This document shows, piece by piece, positions 13,106-20,317 of a stretch of 21,565 nucleotides of DNA. The stretch covers positions 1 through 21,565 of the forward strand of contig JBPCTR010000194.1 in the NCBI GenBank assembly GCA_051011575.1, written 5' to 3'. Made by a program: the position numbers and the translations under genes. Numbering within the stretch: position 1 is the first letter of the stretch; each line of letters starts with the position of its first letter. The notes under the pieces were generated by a model that did no database searches, was not told the origin of the DNA, and saw nothing but the letters and a program-made list of their open reading frames with translations. Origin of the DNA: SHLQ01 sp051011575 (lineage in GTDB: Bacteria > Actinomycetota > Acidimicrobiia > Acidimicrobiales > SHLQ01).

Positions 13106-14284
13106 TCAGGGCGCTGCGGTGCAGGTGCCCGGGTCGGCGGTGATCGACCGGGGTGACAGCGCCGTCAGGTTGCCGCTGGCATCGAGCACGGGCGCGCCGT
13201 CGGCATCGATGATCCACGGCGCGTCATTCTCGGGCCCCAGATCGAGGAACCACCAGGTCACCGGCGACGCGGCCGGCAGGTGGAGTGTCACCGAGTCGGC
13301 AGGGCGAATGAATACCGATCGTTGGTCGGGGCCCAGGCTCCAGCGCACGTTCTCGGCAGCTCCGTCCCACACCGCGCTCGGCGCCGATGTGCCGTAGATC
13401 AGGTGGCTGCCGAACGTGTCGCTTCCCGTGGTCGCAATCGTTGCGGAGAAGATGCCACAGCCGCTCACGATCACCGGTGGCGCCGTGGCGACTCCTGCGT
13501 CGAAGCCTCCGGGATACGACGAGAAGGCCGTGCTGCCGTCGGCGTTCCGCGCCACATGGGTCGTGACGCGGGCCAAGCGCGACTCGAGAATCCATCCGAT
13601 CGGTTCGGTGGTGATCGGGTCGGCCACCTCCACGTAGGTGTCGCCCGACGGGGAAAGAGCGCGATCGCCGGGGGAGAAGAGAAGGGCAAAGACGTTCGGC
13701 TCGCCGACCACGTCGCTCTCGGGGTCGGCCTCGGCGAGGATCTCCGCAGGGGTGCCCGTGTCGACGATTGTGTGAAATCGGCGTCGTAGCTCCCACGGCC
13801 GGTCGACCAGGACCTGTTCGGTCTCGATCAGATCTGCGGCCAGCGCCCATCCGAGCGGTTCGCCGAACGGTAGGGCGAGTTCGACCCAGTGCTGCCCGCT
13901 TCGGTCATCGACGGTGATCACCCGAACGACGGTTGCGTCGTCGACAGTGTTGCCCGAGAAGCTGGAACCCGGCTGTGTCGACAAGGCCAGAACACCGGTC
14001 ACCGTCCTGGTCTCGTAGATCCGGCCCACATCGTCGGTCGAGGTGAAGGCCAGCGCCTCGGGCGCGAGACCGGTCGAGAGCTTGGAATTCTCCTCGATCG
14101 GTTCGACGACGGATCGAGGCGGAGCGACGCTCGTCGACGATGTGATCGTCGGCGCGGTGACAGGAGCCGATGTGGTCGTGGCCGCCTTCGCCTCCTCGGC
14201 GGGGACCGAGGGGGTGGTGGCACAGGAAGCGAGGACGAGAAGGGTCGCGACGAGTCCTGGTCGAATGATCGAGAAAATGCGCAT
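13106..14284 (-). CDS. lipoprotein with SH3-like repeats, function unknown
   Basis: A 392-residue exported lipoprotein. It starts MRIFSIIRPG, followed by a hydrophobic stretch and the lipobox LASC with C21. A Thr/Ser/Pro/Ala-rich linker covers about 22-65. Two beta-rich segments with the layout of bacterial SH3 domains follow: about 90-155, ending GEPLGWALAADL, and about 170-245, ending TEPIGWILESRL. The paired endings suggest a duplication. The C-terminal third (about 265-392) is also beta-rich and contains cysteines that may form a disulfide. No enzyme motif is seen. SH3b domains often bind cell-wall peptide or glycan, so envelope attachment is plausible. The start ATG at 14284 is preferred over an upstream in-frame ATG at 14335 because GGAGC lies 6 nt before it and it begins a proper signal peptide. 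It is divergent from the PlsY-like gene. Confidence 0.78.
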   Translation of the reverse strand: MRIFSIIRPGLVATLLVLASCATTPSVPAEEAKAATTTSAPVTAPTITSSTSVAPPRSVVEPIEENSKLSTGLAPEALAFTSTDDVGRIYETRTVTGVLALSTQPGSSFSGNTVDDATVVRVITVDDRSGQHWVELALPFGEPLGWALAADLIETEQVLVDRPWELRRRFHTIVDTGTPAEILAEADPESDVVGEPNVFALLFSPGDRALSPSGDTYVEVADPITTEPIGWILESRLARVTTHVARNADGSTAFSSYPGGFDAGVATAPPVIVSGCGIFSATIATTGSDTFGSHLIYGTSAPSAVWDGAAENVRWSLGPDQRSVFIRPADSVTLHLPAASPVTWWFLDLGPENDAPWIIDADGAPVLDASGNLTALSPRSITADPGTCTAAP

Positions 14285-14364
14285 CGCTGCTCCGTCGGCG
14301 CCGAATGGCCCATACCCATGGGTCGTATGACCCATGCGCGGAATCGGCCCGCACCAGGCCGGGT

Positions 14365-14370
14365 TACGGT
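14365..14370 (+). promoter_or_regulatory. -10-like hexamer for the PlsY-like/DegV operon
   Basis: TACGGT ends 7 nt before the ATG at 14378, which has no SD. The 93-bp gap to the divergent lipoprotein gene would hold promoters for both directions. No -35 is evident. Confidence 0.4.
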
Positions 14371-14377
14371 CAGCGTC

Positions 14378-15001
14378 ATGGTCTTCGGTCGACAGCCACT
14401 AGCTGCCGCGCTCGGCTACGCGCTCGGTGCGATCCCTGTCGCTGACGCGGTCGCTCGGCACGCGAGGTCCGACCAGAGCGACCTCCGCGAAATCGGTTCC
14501 CGCAACCCGGGAGCCGCCAACGTCAGTCGCCAGATCGGCAAGAGGTGGGGCTCAGCCGTATTCGCGGGTGACGTGGTGAAAGGTGCGCTCGCCGCTCACA
14601 TCGGCCGCCGCGTGGGCGGTGCGGTCGGGGCGAACGTTGCCGCGACCGCGGCGGTTGTGGGTCACTGTCATCCGCCCGGCCGGGAGGGAGGCAAAGGGGT
14701 GGCCACGAGCATCGGTCAGGTCGTGGGCACCTTTCCCGGGTACCTTCCGCTCGACATCGCGGTCGGCGCGGCCACTGCAGCCCTACCGAAATGGACTCAG
14801 CGCAGCTGGGCGGCAACGTCGGTCGCATCGGCGGTTTGGGTGACGGCGGCGACCGTGGCCTGGCGCAAGGGGTGGAGCACCGGGCCCGACGCTCGGGCGC
14901 CCGCCGCGCTTCCTCTCGCTGCCGCACTCTCAAGTGCGGTGATCGCGCGTCGGTTCGCTGCAACCCCACTGGCCGAAGGGCCCCGAACGGACGACCGGTG
15001 A
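14378..15001 (+). CDS. divergent PlsY-like glycerol-3-phosphate acyltransferase
   Basis: A 207-residue membrane protein related to PlsY, which transfers the acyl group of acyl-phosphate to glycerol 3-phosphate in the first step of phospholipid synthesis. The N-terminal helix ALGYALGAIPVADAVAR, motif 1 GSRNPGAANVSR (40-51), the D65/K68-G69 pair (FAGDVVKGA) and the motif 2 segment GHCHPPGREGGKGVAT (95-110) are recognisable. Motif 2 differs from the usual GHxFPxFxxFKGGKGVAT: it is two residues shorter and has RE in place of the phosphate-contacting FK. The usual C-terminal HRxNIxRLLxGxE signature is missing. It may therefore be a second, specialised or inactive PlsY. The ATG at 14378 starts right at the first helix. 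Its stop overlaps the DegV start by 4 nt, so the two are translationally coupled. Confidence 0.78.
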   Translation: MVFGRQPLAAALGYALGAIPVADAVARHARSDQSDLREIGSRNPGAANVSRQIGKRWGSAVFAGDVVKGALAAHIGRRVGGAVGANVAATAAVVGHCHPPGREGGKGVATSIGQVVGTFPGYLPLDIAVGAATAALPKWTQRSWAATSVASAVWVTAATVAWRKGWSTGPDARAPAALPLAAALSSAVIARRFAATPLAEGPRTDDR

Positions 15002-15852
15002 TCGCGGTCGTCACCGATTCCACATGTCAACTCACCGTCGAAGAGGCTGATGCCGCCGGAATCAAAGTGGTGCCGATTCGTGTCCGAATCGACGACGAGG
15101 AGTTCCGGGAGGGTATCGACCTCAGTCCGGCTGAGTTCTACGACCGGATCGGTGACGGGGTGAACCTGTCGACCTCGCAGCCGCCACCGGGCGACTTCAT
15201 CGCCACGTATGAACGATTGATCGACGATGGTGCGACCGCGATCGTTTCGGTCCACGTTGACGACGCGAGTTCGGGGACGATCAACTCCGCACGGGTCGCG
15301 GCTGCGACGGTGCCCGTGCCGGTCCACCTGGTCGATTCGAAGATGACATCGTACGGACTTGGGGTGCAGGCGTCTGCGATCGCCGACCTGGTCGCGGATC
15401 CGGAGATCGGTTTCGTCGAGGTGGATCGTCTGATCGAGTCACTCATCCCGGCAATCACCACCGTGTTCACTCTTCCCGACATCGACTACACAATGCGCGG
15501 TGGTCGCATGACGCTCCTGGAGTCGTTGGAAGTGGGCTCCGATGTGATGATCTTCGGCGGATCCGGAGGCGGCTACGACCTGCTGGGCAGCGGACAGACG
15601 GTCGAGGAACTCACCGACTCGATGGCGGCCGCGTTGCTCGAAGGCGATCACCTTCGCAACGTGGCGATTGCACACTCGGCCCCTCGCACGATCGAGTTCA
15701 CCGAGCGGCTCGAGGAACGGATGCGAGCGAGCGAGCTGGTCGAGTCGGTGCATCGATATCGAATGAGCCCGTCGATCGCGGTGCACGCCGGCCCTCGATC
15801 GGCTGGCGGGTTCTCCTGGCCGATCAAAGAAAGGCAGTTCGTATCTCGGTGA
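14998..15852 (+). CDS. DegV family fatty-acid-binding protein (FakB-like)
   Basis: A soluble 284-residue protein with the DegV signatures: AVVTDSTC (3-10), LSTSQPPPGDF (57-67), DDASSGTINSA (88-98), DSKMTSYGLG (113-122), a DIDYTMRGGRMTLLE segment, and HAGPRSAGGF near the end. Family members bind one fatty acid; those called FakB present it to the kinase FakA, which makes acyl-phosphate, the substrate of PlsY. Being in one operon with a PlsY-like gene, with stop and start overlapping (GTGA at 14998-15001), supports a lipid role here, although no fakA gene is in the window. The GTG at 14998 is the start because it begins the conserved first strand. The last 29 bp overlap, tail to tail, the end of the DUF2017 gene. 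Confidence 0.93.
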   Translation: MIAVVTDSTCQLTVEEADAAGIKVVPIRVRIDDEEFREGIDLSPAEFYDRIGDGVNLSTSQPPPGDFIATYERLIDDGATAIVSVHVDDASSGTINSARVAAATVPVPVHLVDSKMTSYGLGVQASAIADLVADPEIGFVEVDRLIESLIPAITTVFTLPDIDYTMRGGRMTLLESLEVGSDVMIFGGSGGGYDLLGSGQTVEELTDSMAAALLEGDHLRNVAIAHSAPRTIEFTERLEERMRASELVESVHRYRMSPSIAVHAGPRSAGGFSWPIKERQFVSR

Positions 15853-16303
15853 GTTCGCCGAGGACAAGCGTGAGCAAGCCATAGATCAAATGGGCGGGCG
15901 CCGAGGGGTCATCGTCGTCGAGCGTCTCGTCGGCCTCGCTCACGTCGAGTCGGTCGCCGAGGACCAGTCGCATCTCGTTGATCGTGCTCATCCATGCGTC
16001 GGCGGTGGCGATACCGATCGTCGTCGAATCGAGACTGGCCTGCAGCTGGTCGATCGAGTCGAGGCGCTGCATGAGCAGTTGATCGTGAACGCGGTCGGCG
16101 AAGCCGGCATTGTGGTCGGGGTCGTCGGGATATGCGGTGGGGTAGAGGCGTCGGAGATCGTCGACCTCACCAACCAACAGCGCCTCGCGTAGCTGTTCCG
16201 ACAGGCTGCGCAACAGCTCGTCCCACCCTTCGGGGAGGCTCACGTCGATCGAGTCAGGCCCGCCCACGGCGAACAGCCGAAGCGACTCGAATTCTCCACT
16301 CAC
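15824..16303 (-). CDS. DUF2017 family protein
   Basis: A soluble, acidic protein of 159 residues, helical throughout, matching what I recall of the DUF2017 family, which is typically found beside clpS in actinobacteria. Segments such as YPTAYPDDPDHNAGFADRV (about 54-72) and a C-terminal LIYGLLTLVLGELTEIR helix are family-like. It has no membrane segment or enzyme motif; a role with the Clp protease system is suggested only by neighbourhood. The start is the GTG at 16303, with AAGGA seven nt upstream inside clpS; the clpS stop overlaps it by 4 nt (GTGA). A further upstream GTG at 16330 has no such support. Its end overlaps the 3' end of the DegV gene on the other strand. Confidence 0.85.
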   Translation of the reverse strand: MSGEFESLRLFAVGGPDSIDVSLPEGWDELLRSLSEQLREALLVGEVDDLRRLYPTAYPDDPDHNAGFADRVHDQLLMQRLDSIDQLQASLDSTTIGIATADAWMSTINEMRLVLGDRLDVSEADETLDDDDPSAPAHLIYGLLTLVLGELTEIRTAFL

Positions 16304-16596
16304 GAGTCGTCCTTTTGCATCGTGGCCCACAGTCCGTGCTCGTGTAGGCGGGCGACGTCGATCTCGGCCTTCTCACGAGTGCCGTTCGATACGACGGCTC
16401 TACCCTTCTCGTGCACGTCGAGCATGAGCTCGGTTGCCTTTTCGCGCGAGTACCCGAAGAGCTTCTGGAATACGAAGGTCACATAGCTCATGAGGTTGAT
16501 CGGGTCGTTCCAGACCAGCACGATCCACGGCGTGTCCGAATCGACCTCGAACCCGGTGTCGATGTCCGGATCGGCGACCTCGAGCGGCGAGCTCAT
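16300..16596 (-). CDS. clpS: ATP-dependent Clp protease adaptor ClpS
   Basis: A 98-residue cytoplasmic adaptor that delivers proteins with destabilising N-terminal residues (N-end rule) to the ClpAP/ClpCP protease. The binding pocket is intact: VWNDPINLMSYVTFVFQKLF gives N30 and D31, and LMLDVHEKGRAVV gives H62, matching the Asn/Asp/His trio of E. coli ClpS. The C-terminal LHEHGLWATMQ strand is family-typical. A short, acidic N-terminal tail (1-24) fits the part that enters the ClpC/ClpA hexamer. The ATG at 16596 overlaps the ctaA stop by 4 nt (ATGA), and its own stop overlaps the DUF2017 start, so all three are probably translated from one message. Confidence 0.96.
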   Translation of the reverse strand: MSSPLEVADPDIDTGFEVDSDTPWIVLVWNDPINLMSYVTFVFQKLFGYSREKATELMLDVHEKGRAVVSNGTREKAEIDVARLHEHGLWATMQKDDS

Positions 16597-17513
16597 GCCG
16601 GAACCTCCGAGGGTGCGGGAGCCATCTGCACCTCACGGCCAGGTCGAGACGCAGTGCGCACCCAGTGCGTTGCGACCGCGGTCCACAACAGAACGGATCC
16701 GGCGATGTGGAGGCCCACGAGAAATTCGGGAACGCCTAGGAAGTACTGCAGATACCCGATGCCTCCCTGGGCCACGGCGATCCCGGCGATCACGCGCAGA
16801 CCCTTTGTTGATTCCGCCGGCTCGTTGCGGGCTCGCCACAGACTCCACAGGATCATGGCCACGAGCGCCCATGCGATGAGGCTGTGGAACCGGGTGACCT
16901 CTCGGATGTCGAACCCGAGTCGCGCGATCGCTTCGCCCGACTCGTCGCTGCCGGTGTGCGGCCCTGAACCCGTGACCAGCGTTCCGACCACGACGAGCAC
17001 GCTCGTGATCACGAGCATCGCGAATGCGCTGCTGCGGGCTCCGGAGAGTGGATTCTCGATCTCTGTCTGCCGTGCCCGCACGTCGAGCACGACACCGATG
17101 AAGATCAGGACGATCGACAGGAGGAAGTGGCCGAGCACGACGCGAGGGTCTAGTTCGGTCCGCGTGACGAGCATGCCTAGAAGTACCTGACCGACGAACC
17201 CAGCGATCATCGCCATGAGCCACGGGATCAGATCGGGCCGACCCCGCCGTGCCGCGATCCAGGCCGCGATCACCGGGATGATCGCGAGTCCTGAGATCAC
17301 GCGATTGCCGAACTCGATTGCCGAATGAAACGCGGGCGCGTCGAGCTCGGTGTTGACGGAGCACGTGGGCCAGTCGGTGCATCCGAGGCCGGATCCAGTG
17401 AGCCGCACGACCGCTCCGGTGACCGTGATCGCCATGAGCCAGACCAGGGTGACGCGGGTCCATGTCTGCAGGGAGCGACCCCACGCACGCAGCTGATCGG
17501 CCGATCCGGTCAT
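16593..17513 (-). CDS. ctaA: heme A synthase (COX15/CtaA)
   Basis: A 306-residue, eight-helix membrane enzyme that oxidises the C8 methyl of heme O to give heme A for cytochrome aa3 oxidases. The N-terminal GAVVRLTGSGLGCTDWPTC carries the C45/C51 pair. Of the four heme-ligand positions, H129 (VVLGHF), H210 (VTRFHS) and H269 (VGLHIAGS) are kept; the fourth site reads IEFGNR, where B. subtilis has EWSHR. This N-for-H form is, as I recall, normal in actinobacterial CtaA. The second cysteine pair found in Bacillus is absent. The ATG at 17513 lacks an SD but has TATCGT 7 nt upstream on the minus strand, so the message may be leaderless. It is divergent from ctaB and runs into clpS with a 4-nt overlap. 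Confidence 0.95.
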   Translation of the reverse strand: MTGSADQLRAWGRSLQTWTRVTLVWLMAITVTGAVVRLTGSGLGCTDWPTCSVNTELDAPAFHSAIEFGNRVISGLAIIPVIAAWIAARRGRPDLIPWLMAMIAGFVGQVLLGMLVTRTELDPRVVLGHFLLSIVLIFIGVVLDVRARQTEIENPLSGARSSAFAMLVITSVLVVVGTLVTGSGPHTGSDESGEAIARLGFDIREVTRFHSLIAWALVAMILWSLWRARNEPAESTKGLRVIAGIAVAQGGIGYLQYFLGVPEFLVGLHIAGSVLLWTAVATHWVRTASRPGREVQMAPAPSEVPA

Positions 17514-17520
17514 GGGTGCA

Positions 17521-17570
17521 ACGATACGCCGGAGGCCCGTGGCCGAAACGCCCGCGGCCGGCCCTACTAT
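17521..17570. promoter_or_regulatory. divergent ctaA/ctaB promoter region
   Basis: The 63-bp gap carries TATCGT on the minus strand (17526-17521), ending 7 nt before the ctaA ATG, and TACTAT on the plus strand (17565-17570), ending 6 nt before the ctaB GTG. Neither gene has an SD, so both transcripts are probably leaderless. A TTTCGG sequence at a -35-like distance is seen for ctaA. Confidence 0.5.
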
Positions 17571-17576
17571 GAGCGG

Positions 17577-18470
17577 GTGACCACCGTGGCAGCCAGCCCG
17601 ACCTCGACGCGTTCCACCTTCGCTGCATACGTCGCGCTCACGAAGCCTCGGATCATCGAGCTTCTACTCATCACCACGGTTCCCACCATGATCGTGGCCG
17701 AACGCGGACTCCCGGGTGTCTGGTTGATGGTGGCGACGGTCATCGGGGGCTCGCTTGCCGCCGGTGGAGCGAACGCCGTCAACATGTACGTCGACCGCGA
17801 CATCGACAAGATCATGAAGCGCACCGAAGGTCGACCCCTCGTCACGGGCGAGATCGAACCACGCAATGCCTTGGTGTTCTCGATCGCGCTGCTGGTGCTT
17901 GCCGGTACGTGGTTGGCCGGATTCGTGAACCCGCTTTCGGCGGTGCTCGCCCTGAGTGCCGCGGCCTTTTATATCTTCGTCTACACCCTGTGGCTGAAGC
18001 GCACTTCGCGTCAGAACATCGTCATCGGCGGTGCCGCCGGTTGTATGCCCGTCCTCGTCGGATGGGCGGCGGTGACCAACGCGGTCGCATGGGAACCCGT
18101 CGTGCTGTTCGGGGTCATCTTTCTCTGGACTCCGCCCCACTTCTGGGCGTTGGCGGTCAAGTACCGCGATGACTACTCGGCGGCGAACGTGCCGATGATG
18201 CCGTCGGTCGCGAGTCTCAGCTCGACCGCGAAGCAGATCGTTGCCTACACGGTCGCCGTGTGGGCGCTCTCCGTGGCTTTCGTTCCGATCGCCGACATGG
18301 GGTGGATCTACCTGGTTGCCGCCGCCGTGTCCGGCGCAGCGTTCACCGGGTACGCGGTCGCCTTGCTGCGCGATCCGACACCGGAGCGGGCGATGAAACT
18401 GTTCACGTTCTCGATCACCTATCTCACGGTGCTCTTCGTTGCGATGGCGGCTGACCAACTCATCTTGTGA
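17577..18470 (+). CDS. ctaB: heme O synthase (protoheme IX farnesyltransferase, CtaB)
   Basis: A 297-residue, multi-helix UbiA-type prenyltransferase that adds the farnesyl group to heme B, making heme O, the substrate of CtaA. The first Asp-rich motif NMYVDRDIDKIMKRTEGRPL (69-88) has N69, D73 and D77, and is followed by KRTSRQNIVIGG (141-152), the TPPHFWALAVKYRDDY segment (185-200) and SAANVPMMP. All are family-typical and intact. The GTG at 17577 is the start: the TACTAT hexamer ends 6 nt before it, and an upstream extension would run into the divergent promoter. Length is normal. A strong hairpin after the stop (18477-18504) probably separates it from the oxidase-like genes that follow. 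Confidence 0.95.
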   Translation: MTTVAASPTSTRSTFAAYVALTKPRIIELLLITTVPTMIVAERGLPGVWLMVATVIGGSLAAGGANAVNMYVDRDIDKIMKRTEGRPLVTGEIEPRNALVFSIALLVLAGTWLAGFVNPLSAVLALSAAAFYIFVYTLWLKRTSRQNIVIGGAAGCMPVLVGWAAVTNAVAWEPVVLFGVIFLWTPPHFWALAVKYRDDYSAANVPMMPSVASLSSTAKQIVAYTVAVWALSVAFVPIADMGWIYLVAAAVSGAAFTGYAVALLRDPTPERAMKLFTFSITYLTVLFVAMAADQLIL

Positions 18471-18474
18471 GCAG

Positions 18475-18506
18475 GGAATCGGCCACACGACGATGAGGCC
18501 GATTTC
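18475..18506 (+). terminator. strong hairpin after ctaB
   Basis: AATCGGCC (18477-18484) is matched perfectly by GGCCGATT (18497-18504) across a 12-nt loop; two further base pairs (one wobble) extend the stem. It lies 6 bp after the ctaB stop. There is no long T-run. A second imperfect hairpin (CCGCG 18521-18525, CGCGG 18534-18538) follows. Confidence 0.55.
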
Positions 18507-18612
18507 ACACCGAGAAAACCCCGCGTAACGGCGCGCGGTGTTGGTGGGCGATCGAACGTAGGAAGTAATGTCCGAACTTGCCGCAATGCGCCTGAATTCC
18601 GCCTGACCCGCC

Positions 18613-18684
18613 TACCATCGGGGGGTCCGGTTCCGAGGGTGACCGTGACCTGTCCGAGGGTGACCACGACGAGATGACCACGAC
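18613..18684 (+). promoter_or_regulatory. leader of the oxidase-like operon, with direct repeats
   Basis: TACCAT (18613-18618) is a -10-like hexamer, about 55 nt before the start. The 13-mer TCCGAGGGTGACC occurs at 18632-18644 and again at 18653-18665, a spacing of exactly 21 bp, two helical turns. TGACCACGAC occurs at 18661-18670 and 18675-18684, straddling the ATG. The repeats could be regulator sites or affect translation. No good SD is seen. Confidence 0.4.
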
Positions 18685-20317
18685 TGAAGCCAACATCGAT
18701 TCTTCCGACGCGACCGCCGAGGCCGAATCGTCGGGTGACAACATCTACCTGCTGTTCGCATCGAACGATCACAAGACGATCGGCCGCCTCTGGATCGCAA
18801 CGAGTCTGATCTTCCTCGTCGCGGTGAGCGTGCTCTCCATCGTGACCGGAATCGAACGTGCCTCCCTCGACGGCATCGACGTGTTCAGCGCGCTCAGCGA
18901 CTATTTCCAGGGCTGGACGCTCGTCCGTACGGCCAGTGTCTTCCTCGTGGCACTTCCGCTCTTCATCGGCATCGCGACGGTCGTCGTGCCGCTGCAGGTC
19001 GGCGCCGGTGGAATCGCTTTCCCCCGGCTTGCTGCAGCCGCATTCTGGAGCTGGCTCGTCGCCTCGGGAGTGCACATCGCATCGTTCATCGCCGACGGCG
19101 GCCTCGGCCCCGACTTCGGCACCAGCCGCGATGCCACGCTCCTCACCCTCACCTCGCTGGGCTTCCTCGTCGTCTCGTTGCTCGCCGCGTCGTTGTGTAT
19201 CGCCACGACCGTCATCGCGCTCCGACCCACCGGAATGACGCTGCTTCGGGTTCCCGCATTCTCCTGGTCGATGCTCGTGGCCACCTCGGTGTGGCTGCTG
19301 TCTCTGCCCGTGCTGATCGCCAACCTCATCTACGCCTGGGCCGATCTCCAAGGCCGCGACCCGATCGCCTTCGGAAACCCCGATCGCCTCTGGTCCGACC
19401 TCGAATGGGTATTCCAGCAACCCCAGATCCTTTCCTTCGCTATCCCGGTGCTCGGTGTCCTCGCCGAGATCGGACCCGTCAGTGCGAAGGTGCGTCAAGC
19501 AAATCGCGAAGTCCTGCTCACGCTCATCGGGCTGTTCGGTGCACTCAGCTTTGGCGCCTGGGCCCAGCACGCGTTCAGTCGTGGTGCCGATCCGACCTTC
19601 GAGGACGGCAATCTCATCTACGAAGAGGCGCTCTACGTGCTCTTCGGCCTCGCAATCTTCCTCCCAACGATCGGTGTGATCGGTGGGGTCGCCGACACCA
19701 TTCGTCGTGGCAGCGTTCCCAAGCCGAGTGCGGCACTCGTCGGTGCCACCGCCGGAGCTCTTCTGCTCCTGGTGGCGGTCGTGGTCGGTGAACTCCGGGT
19801 CATCCCGCTCTGGGACGCGCTGCACGAGGACAACGTTCTGCTCTCGTCGGCGACAGCGCAGTTCACGGCGGTCATCGCGGCGGTTACCGCGTCAGCGGTT
19901 GGTGCACTCGCCTACTGGTCGCCCAAGATCTTCGGGGGATACGTCAAGGAGCCCCTCGCGATCATGGCGGTTCTGGCCCTGCTCGCTGGTGGGGTCGTCG
20001 CCGCGGTCGCCGACATCGTCTCGGCGTTCCTCGGTCAGCCCGACATCAGCATTTCGTCGGCGGTCGACTCCGGCGTGGAGACCCTCAACATCATGGCCAC
20101 GATGGGACTCGTCATGATGGCGCTCGGCGCCATGTTGTTGGTTGGCTCCCTGCTCACCGCAGCCGGCAGCGGCGAGGTTCTCCCCGACGATCCGTGGGAC
20201 GGCCATACGCTCGAGTGGGCGGCACCGTCGCCACCACCGATGGGCAACTTCGTCGAGGAACTCGCACCGGTCGTGTCGGCGGCTCCGCTGCTCGATGAGT
20301 TCGAGGAGGTCAGCTGA
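18674..20317 (+). CDS. cytochrome c oxidase subunit I homologue lacking heme and copper ligands
   Basis: A 547-residue protein with about 12 hydrophobic segments. Family signatures remain at the start (NDHKTIGRLW, 31-40), after helix II (VVPLQVGAGGIAFPRL, 104-119), around helix VI (AIPVLGVLAEIGPVS, 256-270), in AYWSPKIFGG (413-422) and at the end (WDGHTLEWAAPSPPP, 508-522). The metal sites do not: the helix II heme a His is V84, helix VI HPEVY reads QPQIL (249-253), helix VII HH reads Q298-H299, and helix X HFH reads A395-Q396-F397. Only five His exist (33, 134, 299, 384, 511). The D-channel Asp and helix VIII Lys are also missing. It cannot reduce oxygen in the known way. The open frame and coupled downstream gene argue against a pseudogene. 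It may be a structural, assembly or other membrane role; the true oxidase is presumably elsewhere. Confidence 0.88.
   Translation: MTTTEANIDSSDATAEAESSGDNIYLLFASNDHKTIGRLWIATSLIFLVAVSVLSIVTGIERASLDGIDVFSALSDYFQGWTLVRTASVFLVALPLFIGIATVVVPLQVGAGGIAFPRLAAAAFWSWLVASGVHIASFIADGGLGPDFGTSRDATLLTLTSLGFLVVSLLAASLCIATTVIALRPTGMTLLRVPAFSWSMLVATSVWLLSLPVLIANLIYAWADLQGRDPIAFGNPDRLWSDLEWVFQQPQILSFAIPVLGVLAEIGPVSAKVRQANREVLLTLIGLFGALSFGAWAQHAFSRGADPTFEDGNLIYEEALYVLFGLAIFLPTIGVIGGVADTIRRGSVPKPSAALVGATAGALLLLVAVVVGELRVIPLWDALHEDNVLLSSATAQFTAVIAAVTASAVGALAYWSPKIFGGYVKEPLAIMAVLALLAGGVVAAVADIVSAFLGQPDISISSAVDSGVETLNIMATMGLVMMALGAMLLVGSLLTAAGSGEVLPDDPWDGHTLEWAAPSPPPMGNFVEELAPVVSAAPLLDEFEEVS

Noticed and set aside
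18419..19825. 468-residue minus-strand open frame rich in Glu/Gly/Arg/His
   Set aside because: Antisense to ctaB and the subunit I-like gene; composition is that of a mirrored membrane-protein gene.
18674..20317. Subunit I homologue as a pseudogene
   Set aside because: The frame is intact over 547 residues, no frameshift or internal stop is seen, termini and loops are conserved, and the next gene is coupled with a strong SD.
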